Shown here one piece after another: positions 8,680 to 16,800 of a stretch of DNA of 32,775 bases. The notes beneath the pieces were generated by a model that saw nothing but the letters and a program-made list of their open reading frames with translations, did no database searches and was not told the DNA's origin. The stretch's first letter is position 1, and the number at the start of each line of letters is the position of its first letter. The stretch covers positions 1-32,775 of the forward strand of contig JAIXZR010000074.1 of NCBI GenBank assembly GCA_027489455.1. The letters are read 5' to 3'. The DNA is from Rubrivivax sp. (GTDB lineage: Bacteria; Pseudomonadota; Gammaproteobacteria; Burkholderiales; Burkholderiaceae_C). The position numbers were made by a program, and so were the translations under genes.

Positions 8680-8697
8680 TGTAATCCTAGATTGACA
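8680..8697. promoter_or_regulatory. PpsR/CrtJ-type operator, pufC-proximal site
   Basis: TGTAATCCTAGATTGACA fits the TGT-N12-ACA consensus of the redox- and light-responsive repressor PpsR/CrtJ, known to control photosynthesis genes in purple bacteria. It covers the -10 box of the pufC promoter. The partner site begins exactly 8 bp away. Confidence 0.72.
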
Positions 8698-8711
8698 ATC
8701 AACTTTGTCAA
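8684..8711 (-). promoter_or_regulatory. Sigma-70-like promoter of pufC
   Basis: On the minus strand a perfect TTGACA (8711-8706) is followed by 16 bp and TAGGAT (8689-8684), which matches the -10 consensus at four of six positions. Transcription would begin near 8677, about 65 bases before the pufC ATG. Both boxes lie within the two TGT-N12-ACA palindromes, so binding there would block RNA polymerase. Confidence 0.65.
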
Positions 8712-8723
8712 TCCCGTTTGACA
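8706..8723. promoter_or_regulatory. PpsR/CrtJ-type operator, pufC-distal site
   Basis: TGTCAATCCCGTTTGACA is a second TGT-N12-ACA palindrome, with symmetric TGTCAA and TTGACA arms, covering the -35 box. The 8-bp gap to the first site (ATCAACTT, 8698-8705) is the spacing known for cooperative CrtJ/PpsR binding. Confidence 0.75.
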
Positions 8724-8760
8724 CCTAAACGCTCATCTGTTACGGGACCGGAGGCAGCCC

Positions 8761-8798
8761 AAAAAGAGAAAAGCCCGCCTGCCGGAAGGCAAGCGGGC
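8761..8798 (-). terminator. Rho-independent terminator after the HiPIP gene
   Basis: On the minus strand GCCCGC and GCC pair with GGC and GCGGGC (8798-8773) around a TTCC loop. The stem is followed by TTTTCTCTTTTT (8772-8761). It lies 20 bp past the HiPIP stop and separates that operon from pufC. Confidence 0.85.
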
Positions 8799-8817
8799 GG
8801 TCGACGTTACCGGCGCG

Positions 8818-9153
8818 TCAGGCGGCCTTCTTGACCTTGAAGTTCCGGCACCAGCCGTCCTTGTTCACCAGACGGCCACCGAAGAAGGAGCACGGGCCCC
8901 ACTCTGCCCCCGGCGCGCCCGAGAAGAGCTGGCAGGTGCTGCATTTCTGCTCCGCGGTATGGCGCGGGAACTTGGCCTTGTCGACCTTGGTGGTGTCCAG
9001 CCTGAAACCCATGGACTTGGCATAGGGGTCAGCCTCGGTCAGCTTCTCCGTGGACACGGGGTCGGCTGCGAAGGCCGTCGATGTCGCCAGCGCTGCGCCA
9101 CCGCAGGCCACATGGAGCATGAAGACGCGTCGGCTGTTGGAAGTCTTGCTCAT
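8818..9153 (-). CDS. hip: High-potential iron-sulfur protein (HiPIP), Tat-exported
   Basis: This 111-residue protein is a small periplasmic electron carrier with one [4Fe-4S] cluster. The ligands are Cys71, Cys74, Cys88 and Cys102 in the HiPIP pattern C-x2-C-x13-C-x13-C, with GPCSFFGG and GWCRNF around the last two. The N-terminus carries twin arginines (SRRVFM), a hydrophobic stretch and an AFA cleavage site near residue 29, as expected for a folded cofactor protein exported by Tat. In Rubrivivax gelatinosus and other purple bacteria HiPIP donates electrons to the tetraheme PufC, which is encoded next door. GGAGA lies 10 bases before the ATG. It is the last gene of the operon before the terminator. 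Confidence 0.94.
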   Translation of the reverse strand: MSKTSNSRRVFMLHVACGGAALATSTAFAADPVSTEKLTEADPYAKSMGFRLDTTKVDKAKFPRHTAEQKCSTCQLFSGAPGAEWGPCSFFGGRLVNKDGWCRNFKVKKAA

Positions 9154-9201
9154 GGATCGCTTGTCTCCGGGATGGATGGTTTGGAAGGAAGGAAGAGGAA
9201 A

Positions 9202-9735
9202 TCAGGGCGCGTTGCGCACCAGGCGCACGTGCAGCGGTGTCCCGTGGCTGACGGCGACCACGCCACCCGCCGCAAAGTCCATGGAATAGGCCTGGAGCGT
9301 CGACTTCAGGCTCGGGGTGCCCGTCCAGAAACCCGCCGCAGGTGTGCCGGGGAAGACCGCCAGGTTGATCCGGGGCTGGCTGCAGCGGCGTTCAGTCACC
9401 GTTGCCAGCTCGCGCACGCTGGGCAGGCGCCAATCGTTGTAGAAGAGTTCACCCGTGGCGTTGATGCGCGCGGCTGCGGCCGCACTGGCAGGCCAGTCCA
9501 GCTGGACGGCCGGGCCGGTGCACTGCCCCGTACGCCAGGTCTGGCCCAGCGGGCAACGCATCCACATCAGCTGGGTGGCTGAATCGGTGATGTGCCCGTC
9601 GGCGTCGCCGCTGAAGCGCGACGCTGGCGCCGAGGGCGCCAACGCCGCGTCGCACACCTGCTGCGCCTGTGCCGCGACCAGCGGGCTGCCGGCCAGGGCC
9701 AGTGCCACCCAGCGCGCGAAGCAGCTTCGCAACAC
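9202..9735 (-). CDS. Exported DUF1566 (Lcl C-terminal-like) domain protein
   Basis: The 177-residue product begins at GTG (9735) with a clear Sec signal peptide (VALALAGSPLVAAQAQQ). The rest is a DUF1566-type domain: DGHITDSATQLMWMRCPLGQTW, then FYNDWRLPSVRELATVTERRC, then FWTGTPSLKSTLQAYSMDFAAGGV. The lone NDWRLPSVRELATV segment is the family hallmark. Domains of this kind occur in extracytoplasmic and surface proteins; no enzymatic role is established that I know of. It starts 11 bp after the cytochrome c stop and ends 48 bp before the HiPIP start, so it is inside the redox operon. It may act in assembly or binding, but this is speculation. Confidence 0.8.
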   Translation of the reverse strand: MLRSCFARWVALALAGSPLVAAQAQQVCDAALAPSAPASRFSGDADGHITDSATQLMWMRCPLGQTWRTGQCTGPAVQLDWPASAAAAARINATGELFYNDWRLPSVRELATVTERRCSQPRINLAVFPGTPAAGFWTGTPSLKSTLQAYSMDFAAGGVVAVSHGTPLHVRLVRNAP

Positions 9736-9746
9736 GGGCGGCCCGC

Positions 9747-10256
9747 CTACTTGTCGAACCCGATGCCGGTGCCCTTGATCGGGAAGCCGCGGGCATTCTT
9801 CGGCTCCGGCGAAGCCGTCTGCCGTGTCACCAGGCCGGTCTCGATCATCTTGCCGCGATGCAGGGAGAACGAGTAAGCCTCGATGGCCGTCATGTCATCG
9901 CTGTTGACGTCCAGTGCCTTGCCGCCTTGCGGATTCTCGATGCACCAGTTCACCATCGAGCGGTAGGTCACCACCTTGTTGAACATCGGCAGGAACTTCG
10001 GGAAGGTCTGCGGGTTGGTGGCAGCCGCATCAGGATGGCAGTTGGCGCAGGCCAAGCCGTTGTTGGCCATGTCGGCCCGGCCGCCGTACCACATGTCGTG
10101 GCCACGGCTGACAGAAGCAATGAGCTTGTCCTCCATCGCCTTCAGCTCGGCCGGCGTGAAAGGCTCGCGCGCCGTGGTCTGTGTCGCCACGGCCAGCAGA
10201 CCGACGGCTGCTGCAACGACGGCCCCTGCCTTGATCAGTGTCTTGTGCATGTGCAT
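9747..10256 (-). CDS. Exported monoheme cytochrome c, SoxA-like sequence
   Basis: The 169-residue protein has a Sec signal peptide (to about TTAR at residue 30) and one heme motif, CANCH, at residues 70-74. After it comes PKFLPMFNKVVTYRSMVNWC (86-105), ending in an extra Cys105, then ENPQGGKALDVNSDDMTAIEAYSFSL. That arrangement (NGLxCAxCHP, then R-x-x-NWCIE, then a SD-x-M-x-x-x-EAY segment) resembles the SoxA cytochromes of thiosulfate oxidation, but the protein is shorter. AAGGGA precedes the ATG at a good distance. It starts 11 bp after the phosphoesterase stop. A role in passing electrons from an unknown donor to the HiPIP or PufC is inference. Confidence 0.87.
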   Translation of the reverse strand: MHMHKTLIKAGAVVAAAVGLLAVATQTTAREPFTPAELKAMEDKLIASVSRGHDMWYGGRADMANNGLACANCHPDAAATNPQTFPKFLPMFNKVVTYRSMVNWCIENPQGGKALDVNSDDMTAIEAYSFSLHRGKMIETGLVTRQTASPEPKNARGFPIKGTGIGFDK

Positions 10257-10267
10257 GGTGCGTCCCT

Positions 10268-11287
10268 TCAGGCCTTGAAGCCGTTCTTGATCGCCGGGGG
10301 CAGAGAGTCGGCGAACGGTTGGTACTGCACGAAGTTGCCACCCTTGTCGTCGATCGCGACGTAGGCGCTGCCCATGCCGTCGGACGTGTTCGAGGGGTCG
10401 GCGCGGTACTGCTGGAACTCGGGGTAAGGCAGCTCCACTGGCGGGTAGGGCCAAGGCCAGGACGTGCTCATCGTGCCCACCGAGGTGAGGTTGCCGATCT
10501 TGTTGTAGACCGTGTGGTGCACGTGACCGTGGTAGGCCATGACGTTGGCGAACTTGCCGAGGATGTCGCGCACCTCCTTGGAGTCGCTGACCTGGAAGTT
10601 CCAGCGCGGGTAGTAGTCCCACAGCGGGCTGTGCGTGAAGACCACCACAGGCGTGTCGGGCGAGAGGTTCGCGACGTCCTTCTTCAGCCAATCCAGCTGC
10701 TTCTCGTGCACGCCCCAGACGCCCGGCACGGGGCTGGCCAGCGGCATGAACCAGTCACGGCGCTGCTCGGGCGTGAGCTTCGCTTCGGTCCAGAAATCGG
10801 GCACCAGGATCGAGTTCAGACCGATGAAGTGCACGCCCTTGAGGTCGAACGACCAGGTCTCGTTGCCGAAGTTGGCGCGATAGGAGGCGCCCATGTCCAG
10901 GTACCAGTCGTGCTCGCAGGGGATAACGCGCAGTGGCGCCTTGAGCTTGGAAAGGATGCGCTTGCCCTTGGCCAGCTGGTCCGGCGTGCCGTGGTGGGAC
11001 ACATCGCGCGTCACCAGCACGAAATCGGGCTGGGTCTTCATCGCGTTGACCTGGGCCACCGCGTCTTCGAGCTGGCGGTCGAACACATGGTCGGCCGGGC
11101 TGTACAGGTGGGGGTCGCTGATGATCGCGAAGCGGAACGGCGTCACGGCACGACGCCCGGTCTGCGCGGACACGATGTCCACGACGCCCAGATTCACACC
11201 CACGGCCTGCGCCAGGAAGGTCGAGAAGCCCGCCTTGCCTGTCAGTCCGAGGAACTTTCTCCTGTCAGCTGTCTGTCGATCCTTCAT
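10268..11287 (-). CDS. Calcineurin-like metallophosphoesterase, probable Tat export, altered active site
   Basis: The 339-residue protein starts at ATG 11287 with AGGAGA six bases upstream. The N-terminus DRRKFLGLTGKAGFSTFLAQA looks like a Tat signal. Phosphoesterase motifs in order: DPH (Asp58, His60), TRDVSHHG (Asp95), CEHDWY (His126, Asp127), FTHSPLW (His219) and YHGHVHH (His255, His257). The usual GD and GNHD motifs are changed to RD (Arg94) and CEHD (Cys124, Glu125). I recall relatives near cytochrome c genes with GEHD, so the Glu may be normal for the subfamily, while the Arg and Cys look divergent. Substrate is unknown. It is the first large gene of the redox operon. SoxB of thiosulfate oxidation is a distant metallophosphoesterase relative, which makes a sulfur role conceivable but unproven. 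Confidence 0.85.
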   Translation of the reverse strand: MKDRQTADRRKFLGLTGKAGFSTFLAQAVGVNLGVVDIVSAQTGRRAVTPFRFAIISDPHLYSPADHVFDRQLEDAVAQVNAMKTQPDFVLVTRDVSHHGTPDQLAKGKRILSKLKAPLRVIPCEHDWYLDMGASYRANFGNETWSFDLKGVHFIGLNSILVPDFWTEAKLTPEQRRDWFMPLASPVPGVWGVHEKQLDWLKKDVANLSPDTPVVVFTHSPLWDYYPRWNFQVSDSKEVRDILGKFANVMAYHGHVHHTVYNKIGNLTSVGTMSTSWPWPYPPVELPYPEFQQYRADPSNTSDGMGSAYVAIDDKGGNFVQYQPFADSLPPAIKNGFKA

Positions 11288-11414
11288 CGCTTGTCTCCTA
11301 GGGTCCACGAATGAGACACGGCAGAAGAACGTCCACCGCGCCGTACTGCAGGGCTGGCTTCAGTGCACCAGCCGATAGCAAGGCCGACGCACATGCGCCG
11401 GCCGACAACATGGG

Positions 11415-11555
11415 TCAGGGAGGGCTCGGGACTTCGCCCGATGGCCTGCGGCAGCCGAACCGTGAGGGCTGGCGCGTGGACGAGAGTGGTCTCGTGGGCG
11501 ATGGCGTCGCGGTGCGCGGCGCATCGAAAGGCAGGATGGGGTACTTCGCTCGCAT
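11415..11555 (-). CDS. Possible small leader ORF of the redox operon (46 residues)
   Basis: AGAGGAGA (11568-11561) lies five bases before the ATG at 11555, the strongest ribosome binding site seen in this part of the window. The frame encodes 46 residues beginning MRAKYPILPFDAPRT, rich in Pro, Arg and Ser, with no signal peptide or known motif, and ends in TGA at 11417-11415. The same frame continues as a 37-codon ORF from ATG 11411 to TAG at 11298. It may be a leader peptide, a small protein, or the remnant of an 86-codon gene broken by the TGA. Composition alone does not prove that it is coding. Confidence 0.35.
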   Translation of the reverse strand: MRAKYPILPFDAPRTATPSPTRPLSSTRQPSRFGCRRPSGEVPSPP

Positions 11556-11586
11556 GGCACTCTCCTCTGTTGGGTTTGGCCTGGGC

Positions 11587-11679
11587 GCGCGTTTGTCTCT
11601 TCTGAACGCGTGGTTCACTTTAAGCACCCACCCGTCGGAAATGAAATTGAACGTTTTTCCCTTGAGCGCGTGTTTGTCT
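11587..11679 (+). repeat. Degenerate direct repeat in the LysR/redox divergent region
   Basis: GCGCGTTTGTCT (11587-11598) recurs as GCGCGTGTTTGTCT (11666-11679), about 80 bp away. Each copy is followed within 7 to 12 bases by CGCG (11607-11610 and 11685-11688), giving partial dyad symmetry. The paired placement before a LysR gene fits operator half-sites, but no binding factor can be named from sequence. Confidence 0.4.
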
Positions 11680-11707
11680 AATATCGCGCATCGCAAAGGA
11701 CACCGGC

Positions 11708-12679
11708 ATGACCCTGGCAAAGAACGCGTCCCTGAAGCAGTTGGCCACCTTCCGCACCGTGGCGCGCCTGGGCAGCGTTTCGCTGGCGGCTGAGGAGCTG
11801 CACCTCAGCCAGTCTGCGGTCTCGATCCAGATCGGCAGCCTCGAGACGGCCGCTGGCACCCCCCTGATCGAGCGTACCGGTCGCGGCGTGCGGGTCACAG
11901 AAGCCGGGCAGATGCTGCTGGGTTACGCCGACCGGCTGCTGGCCTTGTGGCACCAGACCAGCGATGAAATGGCCAGCCTGCTGGGCGATTTCACCGGCAC
12001 GCTGCGCGTGGGCGCGGTGACGACCGCAGAGCACTGGCTGCCGCGGCTGCTGGTGCGGTTCATCAACCAGAACCCCAAGGTGAGCGTGCGGCTGTTCGTC
12101 TGCAACCGGGACGACATCGTCCGCCACCTGGCGGCGCAGGACGTGGACCTGGCCGTGATGGGGCGGCCCCCCGTGGAGATCCAGGTCGACGCCTGCGCCG
12201 TGGGGAGCAACCCGCTGGCCTTCGTGGCGTCACCGGCCCACCCGCTGGCAGCCCAGGGGCCGCTCAGCCTGGCCCAGGTTGCCGATGTGCCGTTGCTCGT
12301 GCGCGAGCGCGGCTCGGGCACGCGCACCGCCGTCGAACGCGTGTTCAAGAGCCAGGGGCTGAGACTGCGCATCGGCAGCGAGCTGTCCAGCAACGAAGCC
12401 ATCAAGCAAATGTGCGTCGCGGGCTTCGCACCCGCCTACCTGTCGATGCTGACCTGCCCGCTGGAGCTCGACGCCGGGCTGCTGCGCGTGCTGCCCCTGC
12501 CCGACAACCCCACCGTCAGCCAGTGGCACGTGGTCCGCGTCAGCGGCCAGCCGGTACCGCAGGTGGCGCTGGCCTTCGAAGACTTCCTGCGCCGCACCGG
12601 TGCCGACGAGATCCTGGCTCCGATCCGCCACCACCTGCAGAGCGCCGGCCGGCGTGGCCGGGCAAAATCGGCTGCATGA
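11708..12679 (+). CDS. LysR-family transcriptional regulator, CbbR-like
   Basis: The 323-residue protein has the LysR winged helix-turn-helix at about residues 8-65 ([25 protein letters not shown], then [12 protein letters not shown] and the [15 protein letters not shown] wing) and a LysR substrate-binding domain from about residue 95. The phrase DLAVMGRPP followed by [14 protein letters not shown] matches CbbR, the regulator of Calvin-cycle genes, more than generic LysR proteins. AAAGGA precedes the ATG by eight bases. LysR regulators usually control the divergent neighbour, here the phosphoesterase-cytochrome-HiPIP operon. Its stop overlaps the moaA start (ATGA). No RuBisCO genes are in the window, so the CbbR label remains a similarity only. 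Confidence 0.88.
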   Translation: MTLAKNASLKQLATFRTVARLGSVSLAAEELHLSQSAVSIQIGSLETAAGTPLIERTGRGVRVTEAGQMLLGYADRLLALWHQTSDEMASLLGDFTGTLRVGAVTTAEHWLPRLLVRFINQNPKVSVRLFVCNRDDIVRHLAAQDVDLAVMGRPPVEIQVDACAVGSNPLAFVASPAHPLAAQGPLSLAQVADVPLLVRERGSGTRTAVERVFKSQGLRLRIGSELSSNEAIKQMCVAGFAPAYLSMLTCPLELDAGLLRVLPLPDNPTVSQWHVVRVSGQPVPQVALAFEDFLRRTGADEILAPIRHHLQSAGRRGRAKSAA

Positions 12680-13800
12680 CGGATGCCGTGATTCCGCTGG
12701 CCGACCTGCGCTACGCCGCGCAGGTGCCCCAGATACCCGCCCAGCTGCACGCGCCGCAGGGCTGGCTGGCGGATCGTCTGGGGCGGCCACTGCGGGACCT
12801 GCGCATCTCGGTCACCGACCGCTGCAACTTCCGCTGCAGCTACTGCATGCCCAAGGAAGTGTTCGACAGCCAGTACAAGTTCCTGCCGCAGTCGTCGCTG
12901 CTGTCGTTCGAGGAGATCACGCGTGCCGCCCGCCTGTTTGCCGGGCACGGGGTGGAAAAGCTGCGGCTTACCGGCGGCGAGCCGCTGCTGCGCAAGCACC
13001 TCGAGGTCCTGATCGGCCAGCTGGCGGCGCTGCGCACGCCGCAAGGCCGGGCGCTGGACATCACGCTGACCACCAACGCGTCGCTGCTGGCACGCAAGGC
13101 GCAGGCACTGCGCGACGCCGGCCTGCAGCGCGTGACCGTCAGCCTGGACGCCCTGGACGACGCCGTGTTCCGGCGCATGAACGACGTCGACTTTCCGGTC
13201 GCCGACGTGCTGGACGGCATCCAGGCCGCGCTGCGGGCCGGCCTGGCACCAGTGAAGGTGAACATGGTCGTCAAGCGCGGCACCAACGACGACCAGATCG
13301 TGCCGCTTGCCCGCCATGTGCGGGACCATTGCGGGCCCGGCGTGGTGCTGCGCTTCATCGAGTACATGGATGTGGGCGCGACCAACGGCTGGCGCATGGA
13401 CGAAGTCCTGCCCTCGGCCCAGGTGCGCGAGCGGCTGCACGCGGTTCATCCGCTGCTGCGGCTGGACGCGTCGGCCCCCGGCGAGACCGCCGAGCGCTGG
13501 CGCTATGCCGATGGCGGCGGCGAAGTGGGCTTCATCAGCAGCGTCACCCAGGCCTTCTGCGGCGATTGCAACCGCGCCCGCCTGTCCACCGAAGGCAAGC
13601 TGTTCCTGTGCCTGTTTGCCAGCCGCGGCCATGACCTGCGCGCCCTGCTGCGCGGCGACTACAGCGATGCACAGATCAGTGCCGCGATCGGCCAGATCTG
13701 GGGCGAGCGCGAGGACCGCTATTCGGAACTCCGCGGCCAGGGCGGCGCCGTCCCGCAGGACGGCACGCGCCGCGTCGAGATGCACTACATCGGCGGCTGA
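12676..13800 (+). CDS. moaA: GTP 3',8-cyclase MoaA (molybdenum cofactor synthesis)
   Basis: This 374-residue radical-SAM enzyme rearranges GTP to the cyclic intermediate used by MoaC to form cyclic pyranopterin monophosphate. The N-terminal cluster motif is [12 protein letters not shown] (Cys50, Cys54, Cys57), followed by [14 protein letters not shown]. The C-terminal cluster that binds GTP uses Cys295, Cys298 and Cys312 ([19 protein letters not shown]). The conserved C-terminal Gly-Gly is present (HYIGG). The ATG overlaps the LysR stop as ATGA, so translation is probably coupled. An N-terminal extension of about 35 residues precedes the core domain, as in other Burkholderiales. No other mo genes are next to it. 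Confidence 0.95.
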   Translation: MTDAVIPLADLRYAAQVPQIPAQLHAPQGWLADRLGRPLRDLRISVTDRCNFRCSYCMPKEVFDSQYKFLPQSSLLSFEEITRAARLFAGHGVEKLRLTGGEPLLRKHLEVLIGQLAALRTPQGRALDITLTTNASLLARKAQALRDAGLQRVTVSLDALDDAVFRRMNDVDFPVADVLDGIQAALRAGLAPVKVNMVVKRGTNDDQIVPLARHVRDHCGPGVVLRFIEYMDVGATNGWRMDEVLPSAQVRERLHAVHPLLRLDASAPGETAERWRYADGGGEVGFISSVTQAFCGDCNRARLSTEGKLFLCLFASRGHDLRALLRGDYSDAQISAAIGQIWGEREDRYSELRGQGGAVPQDGTRRVEMHYIGG

Positions 13801-13839
13801 AGGCCCGCCCTGCGCCGGCAGCGAGCAGGCCCTGCAGCG

Positions 13840-16800
13840 TCAATCAGCGCCGGCCATGCGCGGCGGGTCAGGCAGCGCGGGCGTAGTGATTCCGCCCGGG
13901 ATCGTGGCGCGGGCAAACCAGGTGTAGACCGTGGGCACCACGAACACCGTCAGCAGCGTGCCCAGGCTCATGCCGCCCACGATCACCCAGCCGATCTGCT
14001 GGCGGCTTTCCGCCCCGGCGCCAGTGGCCAGGGCCAGTGGCAGGGCTCCCAGCACCATCGCGCCCGTGGTCATCAGGATCGGGCGCAGGCGCAGGATCGC
14101 CGCTTCCTGCACCGCCACTTGCACCGTCTTGCCCTGCTGGCGCAACTGGTTGGCGAACTCGACGATCAGGATGCCGTGCTTGGTGATCAGGCCCACCAGC
14201 GTGACCAGGCCAATCTGCGAGAACACGTTCAACGTGCCCCCGGTGAACTTCAAGGCCAGCAGCGCACCCACGATCGACAGCGGCACCGACAGCAGGATCA
14301 CGAAGGGATCGATGAAGCTTTCGAACTGGGCCGACAGCACCAGGAAGATGAACAGCAGTGCCAGCACGAAGACCACCGCCAGCGCGCCCGATGAAGCCTT
14401 GAACTCGCGGCTGATACCGTTGAGCTCGGTCGCGTAGCCCGCCGGCAGCACGCGCGCCGCGGCCTCGTCCATGAACTTCAGCGCATCGCCCAGCGCATAC
14501 CCGGGCGCCAGGTTGGCCGACAGCGTGACCGAGCGCCGCTGGTTGAAGTGGTTCAGCTCGCGGGGGCCCACGGCTTCGCGCACCTTCACCAGGCCGGACA
14601 GCGGCAGCATCGTGTCGCCGCGGCCGCGCACGAAGATGCGGTCGATGTCTTCCGGCGTGGCGCGGCCTCGGCTTTCGGTCTGTACCAGCACGTCGTACTG
14701 CTCGGCATCGCGCTTGTAGCGTGTGACCACGCGGCCGCCCAGCAGGGTCTCGATGCTGCGTGCCACCACGTCCACGTTCACGCCCAGATCGGCCGCGCGG
14801 GCGCGGTCCACGTCGATGAAGATCTCGGGCTTGTTCAGCTGCAGGTCGCTGTCGGGCTGCACGATGCCCGGGTTCTTCTGCATCTCGGCCATCATGGCCT
14901 GGGCCGCACGCGCCATGTTGTCGTAGCTGTCGCTGCTGACCAGCACGTACTCGATCGCGCGTGCCCGGCCGCCCTGCCCCAGGCTGGCCGGCGTGATCGG
15001 GAAGGCGCTGACCCCGGGCAGCCCCATCAGCTGCGGCAGCAGCTTCTGCGCCAGCTCGGGCGTGCCGATGCTGCGCTCGGCCCAGTCCACCGTGCGCAGC
15101 ACGCCGAAAGCGCTGGACACCTGCCCGCCGCCCATGAAGGTGAAGCGGCGGTCGAACTCCGGGACCTGGGCCGTGATGCGCTCGATCGCATCCAGATAGC
15201 GCGCTGTGTACTCCAGCGTCGCGCCGTCGGGTGCGCGGATGGGCAGGAAGATCACGCCGCGGTCTTCCATCGGCGCCAGCTCGCTGCGGGCCGTGCTGTA
15301 AAGCCAGGCGCTGCCACCGGCCGAAGCCGCCATCACCACCAGCACCAGCCAGCGGTGGCGCAGCACCCAGGCCAGGGCGCGGCCGTAGCCCCGCCCCAGG
15401 CGATCCAGCAGGCCCTCCATGCCCCGATCGAAGCGCCCCGGCTGCGGGTTGTGGCGCAGCAGCTTGCTGCACATCATCGGCGTGAGCGTCAGCGCGACGA
15501 AACCCGAGACCAGCACCGCCCCGGCCAGCGTCAATGCAAATTCGCCGAACAGCCGCCCCGTGCGCCCAGGCGTGAAGGCCAGTGGCGCAAACACCGCCGC
15601 CAGCGTCAGCGTCATCGCGATCACGGCAAAGCTGATCTCGCGCGCGCCCTTGATCGCCGCCTGGAACGGCGCCATGCCCTTCTCGATGTGCCGGTAGACG
15701 TTCTCCAGTACCACGATCGCGTCGTCCACCACCAGCCCGATCGCCAGCACCAGGGCCAGCAGGGTGAGCGTGTTGATGGTGAAGCCGGCCAGTGCGATCG
15801 CGGCAAAGGCACCGATGAGGCTGACCGGGATCGTGATGAGCGGGATCACCGAAGCCCGCAGCGTGCGCAGGAAGAAGAACACCACCAGCGCCACCAGCAC
15901 CACCGCTTCGGCCACCGTGGTGTAGACGGCCCGGATGGACCGGTCGATGAAGACCGAGTTGTCGTTGGCCTGGATCACGGTGACCGAAGGCGGCAGGTCG
16001 CGCTGGATCTGCGGGATCAGCGCGCGCACGCCCGCTGCCACTTCCAGCGGGTTGGCCGTGGCATTGCGCACCACGCCCGTGCTGACGGCTGGCACGCCGT
16101 TCAGGCGCACCCGGCTGCGCTCGCTGGCGGCGGCTTCTTCGACACGCGCCACATCGCGCAGCCGCACCAGGCTGCTGCCGGTGTTCTTCAGCACGATGTC
16201 GCCGAACTGCGCCACGGTGTTCAGGTCGGTGCGGGCGGTGACGCTGAATTCGCGCTGCTGGCTTTCGATCCGGCCGGCCGGCACTTCCAGGTTCTGCCGG
16301 CGGATGGCGTCTTCGACGTCCTGCACCGTCAGCCGGTAGGCCGCCAGGCGGTCCGGGTCCAGCCAGATGCGCATCGCGAACCGGCGGTCGCCACCCACCT
16401 GCACATCGGCCACACCGGTGACGGTCTGCAGCCGCGGCTTGACGACGCGGTTGATCAGGTCGGTCAGTTCCAGCGGATCCATGGTCTCGCTGGTGTAGGC
16501 CAGCCAGATCGTGGGCGTCGCGTCGGCCTCGACCTTGCTGATCACGGGCTCGTCGGCCGCCGTGGGCAGCCGGCCGCGCACCCGGGCCACGCGGTCGCGC
16601 ACCTCGGCGGCGGCGGTGTCCGGGTCCTTGCTCAGCCGGAAGCGCACCGTGATGTTGCTCTGCTCGGTGCGCGAGCTGCTGGTCATGATGTCCACGCCGT
16701 CGATGCCGGCGATGCTGTCCTCCAGCGGCTTGGTGACCTGGCTTTCGATCACCTCGCTGGAAGCACCCTGCAGCCGCGTGCTGACGCTGACCAGTGGCTC

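Larger units (their letters stand above)
11288..11707. other. 420-bp divergent regulatory region between the redox operon and the LysR gene
   Basis: The part next to the LysR gene (about 11570-11700) is AT-richer than its surroundings and must hold the divergent promoters. A TAATAT -10-like box lies at 11679-11684 on the plus strand, but no good -35 accompanies it. A degenerate direct repeat is present (separate entry). The part nearer the phosphoesterase is GC-rich and holds a small ORF with a strong ribosome binding site, followed in the same frame by a second short ORF (ATG 11411, stop at 11298) that ends just before the phosphoesterase ribosome binding site. Confidence 0.55.

Noticed and set aside
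11292..11309. Near PpsR/CrtJ match TGT-N12-ACG before the phosphoesterase gene
   Set aside because: One base of the ACA arm is wrong, it is single, and it covers the ribosome binding site, not a promoter.
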